Shown here piece by piece: positions 12,672 through 23,325 of a stretch of DNA of 64,000 nucleotides. The position numbers and the translations under genes were made by a program. The notes beneath the pieces are model-generated. The model was not told the DNA's origin. It worked only from the letters and a program-made list of their open reading frames with translations, and searched no databases. Origin of the DNA: Vandiemenella viatica (taxonomy: Eukaryota; Arthropoda; Insecta; Orthoptera; Morabidae); the NCBI GenBank assembly GCA_031002005.1, contig CM061918.1:63894531-63958530 (forward strand), read 5' to 3'. Position 1 is the stretch's first letter. Each line of letters opens with the position of its first letter.

Positions 12672-13000
12672 ACTGGGAGTGTACAAGGCGTATATTGGTG
12701 ATGAAGCGTGAAAAAGATATTGGAAAGTAGTGCATGGAATAAAAGAGATGACCATGACCACAAGCTGGCACTCGATTTCAGGCACAAGGGTCTAGAAAGA
12801 TTTTCTTTCGTAGGTAAAGGGGTCGGGGATTGAAATAAGTTACGGAGAGAGTTGATGAAAAATTTATCATAAACGGTGCAACAATTCAGAGTTGAAATTT
12901 GTAGAGTGCTAATGTGGGAACAGGAAAGGGGTAAAAATAATTGTGTAGGGAAATTGCCACCGGAGCGTGCGCTTCATCGCAATTAAATTAAATTAAAAAT
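12672..13000 (+). mobile_element. CR1-like LINE 3' end, decayed
   Basis: Parallels 40-377: GGGAGTGTACAAGGCGTAT, GACCATGACCACAAGC, CTCGATTTCAGGCACAAGG and TTGCCACCGGAGCG, with an (ATTAA)n tail. Frames are broken by stops and small deletions. A 5'-truncated dead copy. Confidence 0.85.
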
Positions 13001-13559
13001 AGAAAAAAGTGGAGAACGCAGCAACGAATCTGGTGTCCATGGAGTTCAGAGTGACTGTGTGTGTGTGAGAGAAAGAGAGAACGGTGGACACTAGAGTAGT
13101 AGATGAGGGGTAAACAATCTACTCTTCAGCAGCAACGTCGGTAAATTGGTTATTCATGGTGAAATATTCGCTGTGCTAGCTTTGTTGTGGTGCCAATTCG
13201 TAGCGGAGAGCCTAGGTCTGGTTTTCCAGTGTTTACACTCTCTGATAGCACTCATTGGCGTTGCGTCACTTTATCAGGCAGCCTGGCTCCCTCTGTTTAC
13301 TGTCCTCACTCACTCACACGCGACAAGCAGCGGCCTAGCGTCCACACCGAAATCTGACAGTAACAAGGGGAAACCGCGAAGAAATGCGGGCCAAGCTAAT
13401 TCCGGTAATTCCTATCGCTCCAGTAGTATTACCCTATCAATCTACTGACGTTCCAATCTCGCTTTGTTTGGGCTTGGTTATGCAAAGCAACGAAGCCCTG
13501 TTGTTTTCCTTCCACTGTCTATCTGCTTCTCATCTCTTGTATGGAGACTTCAAATTTGC

Positions 13560-13770
13560 ACATCTATACTATAATTTCGTAAGCTCACCTCGATAGCTAT
13601 TGGCTCGAGAACGGTGACGTCACGTGCAAATTACCAGCGACCACAGATTTAGAGGTTATGTGCACGATTTAATAGCGAAGCAACTGCAATGAAATGGTTT
13701 GTCCAAATACATTTATTAAGTTTGATTTTTGTAGCATTTAAAATAAATATATCAATTTAGTAAAAAACAT
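13560..13770 (+). repeat. Unnamed dispersed repeat, copy 1 (part a)
   Basis: Matches 55125-55375: GTAAGCTCAC..CTCGATAGCTATTGGCT, GAACGGTGACGTCACGTG, and ATTCATTAAGTTTG/TTTATTAAGTTTG..TCGTAGCATT. It continues at 14780-14960 beyond an inserted LINE (TGAAACACAGGTTAATTTC, GACCCTAAAAAC-like). It carries a CCAAT box (inverted ATTGG near 13599) and a CRE/E-box TGACGTCACGTG at 13615-13626, as in a promoter. Confidence 0.6.
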
Positions 13771-14672
13771 TGTGATGGAGCGCACGCTTCGGTGGCAATT
13801 TCCATACACATCCATTTTTCCATTTTCCTGTACCCACCTACTTTTGCCCTTTACAAATTTCGTCTTTAAATTGGTTTACCGTTTTTGATAAATTATTCAT
13901 TAATTCTTATGGTAACTTATTCCAATCCCTTCTTACGAAAGAAAATCTTCTCATACTCTTGTGCCTGAAATCCAGTGCCAGCTTGTCGCCATGGTCATCT
14001 CTTCCCTTCCATTACTTTTAATTCTTACACCAATAACCTTCCGCCTCATCACCAATATAGGCTACGTATTGTATACTCCCATAACTCTTTTCACCCTCCT
14101 CCTGTCTTTCAGTGAATCACATTCCAGCTCTTTTATCATATCGCTTACTGATTATATTCTACAAATCTAGCAGCCCTTCTTTGCACCCCTTCCAACTCCT
14201 GTGTTTGATACCCAAAAATTTGGGTCCCATACTACACTACCATATTCGAGCAATGGTCTGACCAAAGTTTTGTAACCCAACTACCCTACTTATAATCACA
14301 ATCAAATTTTAGTTTTTGGTGTGTGTATCTCATAATCTGAATCTTCTTTGCATTTATCTTCATCCCATGTTTACCAACCCAGCAGATCACTCTGCAGCTG
14401 TTTACAATTCTCTACCGTTGTGATCCTTTTATGTAGCACTATGTCATCTCTAAACAATCTAATTTCCGATAGTAAACCATCAACATAATCATTCATTAGA
14501 ATAAATAACAGCAATGGTCCCAATAAGCTACACTGTGGAACTCCCATTTTTTTCCCACTTCTTTTGATACTGCATTTCCTACCCCAACTTTTTGTACTTT
14601 ACCATTCAATAAAGTCCCGTCGTTACCATTTTTCAATCACTACTCTTACGCTGCTCGACCATCTATAGGTAC
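13770..14672 (-). mobile_element. CR1-like LINE, RT region to 3' end
   Basis: The longest copy of the family. Read on the minus strand it holds VPQCSLLGPLLLFI (RT box, normally VPQGS-LGPLLF), NDYVDGLL, a DD-bearing box (RLFRDDIV), then LGSYTL-like tail sequence and the C-terminal end. Several frameshifts and stops make it a pseudogene. It has been inserted into an unnamed repeat that recurs at 55.1 kb (see that entry). Confidence 0.85.
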
Positions 14673-16064
14673 ACTGGTATTTGAATTGGCCATAATACTT
14701 GAGGCTATTAATAGTAAAAACTAGGATGACATTTTAATTGTGTTTTCTTTGATTTTTACGTTGGGTGTTTGTTCACCGTAGTTCACCGTACTTAGGCCAT
14801 TTGTTATTTATTTAAATTTTGCAGAAGGAATCCTTTGCCTGAAACACAGGTTAATTTCGTATGTTAGTCAGATCACATCAATAGGTTAACCCTAAAAACG
14901 GAACTGTTCTAGACCATACGCAAAACCTTGTTTACGCTTGTTTTATGTACTTCGTTAACCCAAAATTGGGTATAGTATTTAAAATTTTGTCAAATTATAT
15001 TATGACGGGGTTACAAAAAAATTTAAGCATTGGGGGAGTATGGTTACCGATGGTATTAAGCTTGCCGACTGTCAAGACAGTAACAGGTGGCTTAAAACCT
15101 GCAGCCAAGCGAAACCTGATGGTGACAGTAAAGCTAGCTATGGAAACGTTGTGTTTTTATAACGTTTGAAAACCCGAGAAGTTTAAATTGCAGCAATATG
15201 CCAAGAAATTCTCACACTTCTAAACTGCTGTTTTGACGGATCATTTTACTCATGTTTCTGTATTAGTCGATTTCTCGAGGAACAGTTAAGAGTTTGCAAT
15301 GAAACGCCGTATTTATTAGCTTATTGTATTGTTAATGTATCTTCGAATTTATTTATTTATTTGTCAGTCACTTTTCAACCTTGTGGTATTGGGAATCGGC
15401 AGTGAAAACAGAGCGGTAACTGACACATGTCGGTCGGTTACCGCTATTTTCCCACTAACGATGCCCATACCACGAGGTCGAAACGCATCTGGTGAATGAA
15501 CATGAATCAAAACAGTTTTTAATAGACGGTGTTTAGTTTAAAAAAACATTTAAGGAGTGGCAGGTAAATGGCCAACAACCAATTTGTAATAACAGCAGAG
15601 CTATTACATTTACAGGATAAGCACAGTTCTTATTTGTGTTGTAGCCTTAACTGTATCATACGTAACAACTGTGGGGAAAATAATGAGCAAGGGAATTTGC
15701 CATCGCAGCATTGATATTCTCTGTATCTACTACTTCAGTTGTGTATGAATCGAACCAATCATAGATCTCCGGCATAAGTTAGATTCTTCCTTAATAATAC
15801 TCTGCTCGCAATTTAAGAAAATTTCACTTCATTTCGTATTGAGAGTATAGCAGAACAATTCATGTTGGTAGAAGGTCAAGGCCAAACGAAACAAAAATAA
15901 ATTATTCGTATAGCTGCACCTAACTTTTCTGGAGGGTTTTTTCTTCGTATTTTTCCGGCTAAACTATAAACTCCTGTATTTAAATTCACATTATCAACAT
16001 GTTAATTTTCCAAGTTATTATTAGTACCAGTCACTTAATTAAAACCACACATGCCGTAGGTCGG
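14673..16064. other. Intergenic, mostly unassigned
   Basis: Includes the continuation of the unnamed repeat (about 14780-14960) and the palindrome at 15362-15500. The rest is AT-rich without structure that I can name. Confidence 0.45.
15362..15500. mobile_element. Decayed palindrome of the same general type
   Basis: Arms 15362-15425 and 15428-15500: GCGGTAACTGACAC faces GTCGGTCGGTTACCGC, and CCTTGTGGTATTGGGAATCG faces CGATGCCCATACCACGAGG. The right arm reads CTAACGATG...GGTCGAAACGC, which looks like a CTGANGA...GAAAC hammerhead core with one G lost; the other arm is more degraded. Assignment to Penelope-like repeats is by analogy. Confidence 0.4.
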
Positions 16065-16137
16065 ACACGAATCTGCGACCTGGCTTTACGGGAAACTAGT
16101 ACACCAACCTCCGCGTTATCAGGATCGGTTCTTTTGG
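16065..16137 (-). mobile_element. Possible tRNA-like fragment
   Basis: The minus strand contains CAGGTCGCAGATTCGTGTCC, box-B-like, after GTACTAGTTTCCCG. I cannot fold a tRNA, so SINE relic is the best guess. Confidence 0.3.
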
Positions 16138-16351
16138 ACAGATACATGGCAGTATTTTCTCATGACGGTGAATTATAATCAAATCCGGTAGCTCAGTGTT
16201 TCCAAATTCTTTTTCCGCAAATTCGTGGGAGGCAGGGAACTTTTAAGAGTTATGTTTCATCATTTAGTTGTCTCTCTGTGTACATAGGTATATTACTAAA
16301 TATACCTTTTTTACTATACAATTTTTAACTGGTCTGATTTGAATTTTCTAT

Positions 16352-16570
16352 AGAAGCAACTCACAGACAGGAGAGACACATTTTGGGACATGCGCATTAT
16401 TTGTTACTGGAGGGAACATTACAAGGGAACAACTGTACAGGAAGACGCAGACTACAAGCTGTGATGCAGATAACTGAGGACGTGTGTTGTAATGGGTATT
16501 TGCAATAGGTATACTGAGTTGAACAGATAAGCTAAAAGAAAGAGACTGTGGATTGCATTAAACTAGTCAA
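16352..16570 (+). mobile_element. RTE-like LINE, decayed 3' end
   Basis: Reads RRDTFWDMRIICYWREH-like sequence in shifted frames and matches at DNA level the 47340-47575 copy: GGACATGCGCATTAT for GAGACATGTTGGATTG, AACTGTACAGGAAGACGCAG for AACTGTAGAGGAAGACAGAG, then GAGGACGTGTGTT. Old and broken. Confidence 0.7.
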
Positions 16571-16649
16571 TAATAACATGATGACAGAAATGTTTTTTCC
16601 TCTTTCTGAAACAAAGTTTTGGACTGAGATTGAGGATTATACAGGACAG

Positions 16650-16868
16650 AGGATGGTGGGTGAGCGACCTAGTATTCGGGAGGATGGTGGCTCCAATTCC
16701 CGCCCGACCGTTCATATTTGGTTTTTCCATGATTTCCCCAAATCATTTCAAGTGAATACAGGGATGGTTCCATCCAAAGGTCATGGCCAACTTCCTTCCT
16801 GTTCCTTGCATCTAGTTCTTTTCCGCCTCTAATGAACTCGATCTCAACAAAGTCATAAGCCAAAAAAA
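16650..16868 (+). mobile_element. tRNA-derived SINE
   Basis: Head GGTGGGTGAGCG..ATTCGGGAGGATG, box B decayed (GGCTCCAATTCCC), body TTTTTCCATGATTTCCCC, tail CCTCTAATGAACTCGATC and AGTCATAAGCC, followed by a short A run. Confidence 0.82.
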
Positions 16869-16924
16869 AGTCTTGTCGCCTAACCCAGTAATACTACCAG
16901 TTATAGAGTATACAGGCTTCATGT

Positions 16925-17702
16925 AGATGGCGAAAGGTGGCTCACCTGGAAATAGCATATCAACAATACACGTGCGAAAGCAATGGGCAGGATGAGACAG
17001 CTGTATCATGTACTCAACCCTGAATCTCAACTGCACCCAGACGTAGCCATCTCACTGAACGCAACTATGGTTATGCCAATATTCGAATATGCCGCTCCTG
17101 TATGGGGCAACACAGCTCCGTTTAACCTCATACCGCTTCAGAGAATCCAAAACAAGGCAATCAGGTTTGTCTACAAACTGCCGAGGGATCCATTCACAGC
17201 ACTACTACATCGCACCAGTGGACTCCTTCTTTAAGCCGCGTTCCCACGACGTCTTGTAACGAAGGCGGGACGGGACGGAACCTCATTAGCCGAGTGTAGG
17301 GACGAGCACGCGCCGCTGGTTAGCCCTCGCTTACCTCGCCGCCACCTCACCGCCACGTTGCCTAGTGTCGTTTGGCACAGAGCACTTTACAGCAACAGAA
17401 GGGGTGCGCACCGCTGCTGCAAACCGATGGCAACAGCGCTCCACTACGCACGCATGTGATGTTTACCGACACAGAGTGGGTAGCTGCGTCTCGTCCCCGC
17501 TAGCAGAGGCGGCCCTGTCCCCATGGCGTGTTGAATATTCGTCCCGTCCCGCCTTCGTTACAAGACGTCGCGAGAACGCGGCTTTAAAGGACCGTTTCCG
17601 ATCTGCAGCGAAGAAACTATGTCAACAATCTGCGGACCACAACAACCCAATCTTCAAACAGTTGGGCACCCACCCTCAGTTTAAAAATACCACTCGATGA
17701 CC
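16925..17702 (+). mobile_element. Jockey-like LINE 3' region, split by a MITE
   Basis: 16983-17234 encodes MGRMRQLYHVLNPES, FEYAAPVWGNTAPFNL, LQRIQNKAIRFVYKLPRD, the C-terminal part of a jockey-clade RT (VWG-, LQ--QNKAIR). The frame is broken by the 0.35-kb insertion at 17235-17583 and resumes as KDRFRSAAKKLCQQSADHN and PIFKQLGTH before a stop. Confidence 0.82.
17235..17583. mobile_element. piggyBac-type MITE inserted in a LINE
   Basis: Terminal inverted repeats of about 40 bases: GCCGCGTTCCCACGACGTC at the left, and its complement with few changes at the right, both continuing through TTGTAACGAAGGCGGGACG. TTAA flanks both ends (17231-17234 and 17584-17587; the duplication can also be read as TTTAA). 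The interior is GC-rich with no transposase. It interrupts the jockey-like LINE, so it is the younger of the two. Two relatives occur at 45755 and 61120. Confidence 0.85.
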
Positions 17703-17869
17703 AGCAAAAATGGAAAATGAAAAATTATAACTGAACCACCTTGTACCACAGGACCCGGCAAGTCCAATGACGACAGCTAGATAAATGACAACCGAACAAA
17801 TAAATAAATGGAAGGAGATGCAGAAATGCATGAACTTCCCCACACTCCGGGGATGATAGAAATTCCGGA

Positions 17870-18108
17870 CCGAGCGAGGTGGGTGAACGGTTAACGCTCT
17901 GGCCTCGCATTCGGGAGCACGCCGGTTCGAATCCCCGTCCGGGCATCCAGATTTGAGTTTTCATGTTTTCCCCAAATCACTCTAGGCGAATGCCAGGATG
18001 CTTCCTTCAGAAAGGGCATAGCCGAATTCCTTCCCGTTCCTTGTCTCCTGTCCCATCCCGCCTCGATGCCGACGAGGCGTAAAGCCATAAGTAATAAAAA
18101 AAGGAAAA
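17870..18108 (+). mobile_element. tRNA-derived SINE, well preserved
   Basis: GAGCGAGGTGGGTGAACGG (box A region), CTGGCCTCGCATTCGGGAG, CCGGTTCGAATCCCCGTCC (box B), GCGAATGCCAGGATGCTTCC, CCCGTTCCTTGTCTCC, GATGCCGACGAGGCGTAAAG and an A-rich end. One of the closest copies to an inferred consensus. Confidence 0.9.
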
Positions 18109-18259
18109 AGAAATTCCGGAAGAAGAATGCCAAGGCAAGGCAATGGCGAAAGGTGAGTGTGAACATTGTGGTTGTGTGTTGTTGAAATTCATGTTCCTTT
18201 CGCGACCCCGTAACGCCCTGCCTGCGACAGTGCTGCGTGCGTCGCACTGACACCCGGTT

Positions 18260-18500
18260 CCTGAGAATTATGCTGATAACGTCCACTTAGCTGCGGAGCT
18301 GCCCCCTCATCAGGTATTCCAGTGCCCGTCGCAGCGGATCATTCGAGCAGCTTTGTTTATGGGAGGTCAAATAAATGCAAAATGCCGAGCCGGCCGTAAT
18401 GTATTCAGTACCAGGTGTGCCATTTAATCTCGAATCGTCAAGTCGCGCCGCCATTACCCACACAAAGTGTCCAACAGGCAGCGTGTTTAGTAATTCCCCC
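18260..18500. promoter_or_regulatory. GC-rich, repeat-free island; candidate regulatory element
   Basis: Immediately after a SINE. Contains TTTGTTTATGGGAGG, CAAATAAATGCAAAATG and GCGCCGCCATTACCCACAC, dense in homeodomain, Forkhead and POU-like words, with no repeat character and no frame. 13.5 kb upstream of hh. Confidence 0.3.
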
Positions 18501-19129
18501 GTGGTGACTGCTGTACTGGAATATGATTAACGCTGTCACTTCAGCCGCACCGATGATTTCAGATGTTCAGATATTCAGTACTTTGACCGTGCAGTTTCCG
18601 AAAACCGAATAGCCATCAGACGTTGCATGCTAACGACATGCTAAACGTGTATAATGTATTGCAAACAACTTCTGTCATACCATCAGGTTATAAAAGGCAA
18701 TAAGGTCCGTACGGTCATTGGACCATTTGGACAAATATCTGCAAACGAAAATTAGAAAATGTTATCTAGAAAGCACCTTAGAGGACATTAATTATGGCAT
18801 TCTCCTTTTAAACACTATAGTCCTCCACACCCTCCAAATCATAGATAGTTATAAGTAAGCCTTATGTCCCTTGTTAATAGTAAGAATAGTATTCTAAGTA
18901 GGAATTCCCATTAGTTAGATCGTTAAAATGGACAAAACCCCCCAATAGCTTAAGGTAGGAAATTAGGTATCTCTTAGAATATATCCATAATATATATTTT
19001 TTAAAATATCCTCACCTCCCAATTCATCAATACTGCACACACAAAGCTCCAAATAGACTACTAAAATCTAGGTATTGAACATGGAAGTTTAGTTAAGAAC
19101 TGGTCTAAAATAACTTCAACATAGGCGAA
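18501..19129. other. Intergenic, nothing recognised
   Basis: AT-rich unique-looking sequence between a candidate regulatory island and a LINE fragment. Confidence 0.5.
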
Positions 19130-19445
19130 GCATGGTGCGCTGAGTGGATCAATTCCAATCCTGATAAACATGCGTTAATTCAAAACCCTACACGACAGCC
19201 TCCTGGATTCAACCTTCCTAGGAAAACCTGGACGGCACTGAACCGAGTGAGAACAGGCCACGCTACATGAAAAAAGCGAGGAATGGTGGAGAACCCTTCT
19301 TGGACTTTGATAAATACCAGCAAACCATTCACCACATCGCCATGGAATGCCCTCTCAGGAGATTCAGTGATAAAATACATCATATTCAAGAAACAATCAC
19401 CGAAGCAATTGAACGGTTGCAATCGTTGGACATCAGTCTGTAGTA
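19130..19445 (+). mobile_element. LINE C-terminal fragment (post-RT zinc-knuckle region)
   Basis: Reads PPGFNLPRKTWTALNRVRTGHAT, then TIHHIAMECPLRRF and ERLQSLDISL before a stop. PR--W--LNR-RTGHG and the later I-HI--ECPL belong to the segment after the RT domain of jockey-like elements, where a CXC...H...C motif is expected; here its first cysteines are lost. Frame-shifted remnant. Confidence 0.75.
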
Positions 19446-19769
19446 ACGTCCATGTTTAGTTCTATTTATTGTAATTCACTGTGGTTACCGCTTTCGTATT
19501 TCTTCTTCCATACGAAATAAATTTCAAAAACCTCCCATATCATTAGTTTGAAAATATGATAGTTGTATAGTGTAAGAAACAAGTTATGAAAATAACTTAC
19601 GTAAAAAAATTAGAAAGTCATCCCCACAAAACAAATCAGACATTAGTAATAGGAATTCCTGGTGCTAAACATGACAATGCATCTTTATTGACTGCGACAT
19701 GTTATGGCTCATGGTTCCTGACTGGAATCAAATCTGATGAGCATGATACCGGAAAATCGAAGCAATTGA

Positions 19770-19992
19770 CATGTTGTGGGTGAGCGGTAACGCTCAGGTC
19801 TCGTATTCCGGAGGACGCGGGTTCATATTCCCGTCAGGCAATTCAGATTTCTGTTTTTCAAGATTTCTCGAAATTAATCCAGGCAAATGTCGGAATGGTT
19901 CATTCAAAAAGCAATGGTCGAATTCCTTCCAGTTCTTTGCCTCCAGCCTCTGAATCTTAACAAGGCGCAAAGCCAGAAGCGAAAAAAAAAAC
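19770..19992 (+). mobile_element. tRNA-derived SINE
   Basis: GTGGGTGAGCGGTAACGCTC, ATTCCGGAGGACGCGGGTTC, TTCCCGTCAGGCAATTCAG, TTCCTTCCAGTTCTTTGCC, then an A run at 19981-19990. The TAATGACC tail box is partly lost. Confidence 0.85.
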
Positions 19993-20889
19993 GTTTCAAG
20001 GAAAGATGGTGAAAATTGCATTTACTAATAAACTATGAAATTAATCTATTTTGGGAATGATGGGTGACAGATGGAATACAGGATGGTGCTTAACTTTCTG
20101 ATGCACGCTTGATTACTTCAGGAATTTGTAATCAAAGATAAGAACTGTGCACTTAGAAAAAGATTGGAATATATGAACAAATAACTGAAGAAGTAGATTT
20201 TAATAGATTTGTTGATGTAAAGATATTTGCTCAAGATAACAAGAGATGCAACGTCGAATCTGTCAATAAACTGAACACACAGAAAAATGGAAGATAAAAT
20301 GAAATTCTTACAAGTAGTGCCTGTATAAAGTAATATGCTCTAGAAGTTACTATACTTATTTTTTCTCCACCCATCTTCGATGGCAAGGAAGTTATAACTG
20401 TTAAGGAAATCGGTTGTAGCGTATTTTAAGGTTTCACATGGAATGATCTTTGTAAACCGTAAATCTCTCACTACACCGATATTCGAACTGGAGCCTTACA
20501 GAATGCCTGCTAAAAGAAAAACAGTTGCTCCACTCTATTTAGTATGATGCGTCAATTGAAATGTTGATATAAATTTATATACAAGGTATGCATTAAGATT
20601 TTACATATTTTTTGACCGTCTTTACTATCAAAATTGTCACTTCAAAAGCTTCAATAATTCATGTAATTGTAAATACAAATAAAGAGCCAACAAATAAACC
20701 ATGTTAAGATCACTTTTCATTATTTTACAGGAAACCGATTTGGATTCAGTATTGACCATATACCATACTTCCTATTTATGAAAAATTTTTGAGGGAAAAT
20801 ATTTCAAAGGCTGAACATGTTTTTTCCACGAAAATTACACACCACATTCATTAATGACATCCACGACAACCGAAATACATCAAAACCTC
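19993..20889. other. Intergenic, nothing recognised
   Basis: AT-rich; faint similarity to RTE tail words (GAAGAAGTAGATTTTAATAG near 20187, GAAGATAAAATGAAATTC near 20290) but too weak to call. Confidence 0.4.
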
Positions 20890-21232
20890 GGGTTTTTTTT
20901 TTTTTTTGTGTGTTCTTTACAGGTTTCATTCGTTGCCCCTTGAAATTCATATCGAGTGACAAGTTTTTTACGATTTGCTGCGCTGGCGCACACTTATCGT
21001 GGCCACCCTAACCTAATCCAGTAATCCTACCGGGTATAGGAGACCTACAGCTTAATGTGGAATTCCAACCACGTAAGTGTTCTGGCGTACTTCAGACTCC
21101 ATAGCAAGCTGTGCCAAAGTTGAGGGTTGGGTTAAGGGACTTTGAAAATACCACCCGATAGCTGGGTTCGAGCCTGAGACCTTTAGATCCCGTCAGATGC
21201 CTTAACCACTGAACTACCATACCACTCAAATA
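20890..21232 (-). mobile_element. Second tRNA-derived SINE family
   Basis: On the minus strand the head is GGTAGTTCAGTGGTTAAGGC (box A) with GGCTCGAACCCAGC (box B), at about 21230-21165. The body includes GGAATTCCACATTAAGCTG and CCCGGTAGGATTACTGG, and a poly(A) tail lies on the minus strand (T run at 20890-20906). A related scrap lies at 16870-16930 (CCTAACCCAGTAATACTACC). Confidence 0.75.
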
Positions 21233-21479
21233 GTTTATTATACGTAACAACAGTGATAGCTATTACGCATATTGAGTTGCAAACGTTTGTTCTGTGTTTT
21301 GAACGGCAGTAAAATAAATCATGTATTACTGTTTTGTTCAGCTGAATCACGTTAAGTGTTGGTAATGTGAGACTATATTATAAAGTTACGTTAATTGCTA
21401 ATTTGCTTCCAGGACTGCCATAATGAGGCAGCTATTAAGTATTAATTAATTAAGTATGATTACAGCTCCTGGAGGGGAG

Positions 21480-21585
21480 TGATTAGGGGAAAACCGAATT
21501 CTGGAAGGCCAGACCGCAGATCGAACCCACGATCTTCGAAATGCCAGACCCGAGAACTAATGATTCATTCGCAGAGCTCGGCGAC
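21480..21585 (-). mobile_element. tRNA-like SINE head, third type
   Basis: Minus strand: GATCGTGGGTTCGATCTGCG resembles a box B, preceded by TCGGGTCTGGCATTTCG. No complete cloverleaf and no clear body. Confidence 0.4.
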
Positions 21586-22181
21586 AAAATTGCATTTAAG
21601 TTTTTTACACCCCGGTTCCCTTTTTCATAAGGATGTTTTTCCTGCAATTAATTAAAAAGAAATGTATAAATACATGTAAAATGTTGTATGTTTTCCGTCA
21701 CTTCCCTGTGGATTATAGAGGATTAAAAGCTGCAATCTCAGGTTATTGTTACGAAAAAGAAGAAGACTATTTTAACTTTAATAAAGCTGTTTTTGATTCA
21801 ATAGACTCGTGGACTACTATAATTGGCAACAAAGTTTGAACTACAATATTAAAGCTTTAGCAGGGAGAACAACTACCAAATAAAGTTTCGTAGTTACGAA
21901 TGTGATAGATACGATTTTAACTGTTAAAGAATACATATTTTCAGTAATCAGACGACTAGATTAAAATATTGAAAAGTGAGTTATGATGTTATACTGAAAA
22001 CAGTATAACTTTTAAACACTTGTTTAGTTGATATTTTGTGCATGATCCCTGTGTTGAAAGATGAAAATGATTGAATACATTCTGTATTCTATCAGTAACG
22101 CAATGTGTATATTGAAAATTATTGAAGAGTCGGATGCCATCTGTTAAGTTCGATACGAAAATACTTATTAATTTTACAACT
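21586..22181. other. Intergenic, nothing recognised
   Basis: AT-rich, short frames only, between two SINE-type sequences. Confidence 0.5.
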
Positions 22182-22425
22182 GCGGATCGAGCAAGGTCGG
22201 TGAACGGTTAACGTTCTCGCCTCGCATTCGGCAGGACGTGTGTTCGAATCCCCGTCCGGGCATCCAGATTTGGGTATTCCATGGTTTCACCAAATCATTC
22301 CAGGCGAATGCCGGGATGCTTCCTTCAAAATGGCCATGGTCGAATTCCTTCCCGTTCCTTGTCCACCATCCCATCCCGCCTCTAATGACCACGCTGTCGA
22401 AGAGGGGTAATGCCCAAGCAATATA
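22182..22425 (+). mobile_element. tRNA-derived SINE, well preserved
   Basis: GGATCGAGCAAGGTCGGTGA, GTTCGAATCCCCGTCCGGGC, CCATGGTTTCACCAAATC, GCCGGGATGCTTCCTTC, CCCGCCTCTAATGACCACG, then an (AT)n tail. Frames across it on both strands are shadows. Confidence 0.9.
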
Positions 22426-23121
22426 TATATAGGTCTATATGTATAAACTGCGGTTACATTTAGAAATTAACGTATCTTTGAAGTTATAAATTTATTATAA
22501 ATAAATGAGATATTTTTAGAAACTTCATTTATCAACAACTTTTCTTGGAAACTTTATTGAAAGTATTTGCCCTAATGCAGCATATGGGAACATATGTGAT
22601 GTTTCGTGGTTCATGTTATCGGAATTATGACTGTATTTCAGCATGTATCTGATGCTAGTAAATTTATTAATAAATATTAATAATATATTTTGGATGCAAT
22701 TTAGGCACCATGAAATGAGGACATATTAACTGATTTCATGATCATACAGATTTTCCGGAAATATTTGATAAATTCACTCATTTAGGATCGTTTCCCTTGT
22801 TCCTCTGTCATAACTGACGATACTTTCCCGCGCTTTGCTAACTTCTTTCTTCCCATGTTGCAGCTGTTTGAGCGAATATCTGAAACTAGACAGAGCGCTA
22901 GTAATTGTGTAAACTGGGTAATCAGCGAGTTCCTTGTGAGACGTCGTGCTCACCTGTAATGCGCTGGTACACCTCATCAAAAGTCTTAACTAGTTATTAT
23001 ACTTTTTTTCACGTATATCATCAGATATTATTATTGGGTTTTTTATACTTAGGATATATTTACTTTTTCGTTTATGCCAGGTTAGATATTACGAGGTAGA
23101 CGTTTGCTGTAATTTCACAAC
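22426..23121. other. Intergenic, nothing recognised
   Basis: AT-rich, with (TA)n after the SINE and no coding signal. Confidence 0.5.
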
Positions 23122-23325
23122 ATGTTTGGTGGGTGAGTGGAAGGCCTCACATTCGGGAGGACGCAGGTTCGAATCCAAATTTAGGTTTGGAAAAATTTCC
23201 AAAATTACTCCAGGCGAATGCCGGGATGTTTCCGCCAATAAGCCATAACCGCGTTCCTTCCCGTTACTTCTCCTCAATTGCCTCTGTATCAATAAGGCAT
23301 AAAGCCATAAGCAAGAAACAAAAAT
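23122..23325 (+). mobile_element. tRNA-derived SINE
   Basis: GTTTGGTGGGTGAGTGGAAG, CACATTCGGGAGGACGCAGG, TTCGAATCC, then a short deletion, GGCGAATGCCGGGATGTTTCC, CCCGTTACTTCTCC, AAGGCATAAAGCCATAAGC. Confidence 0.86.
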
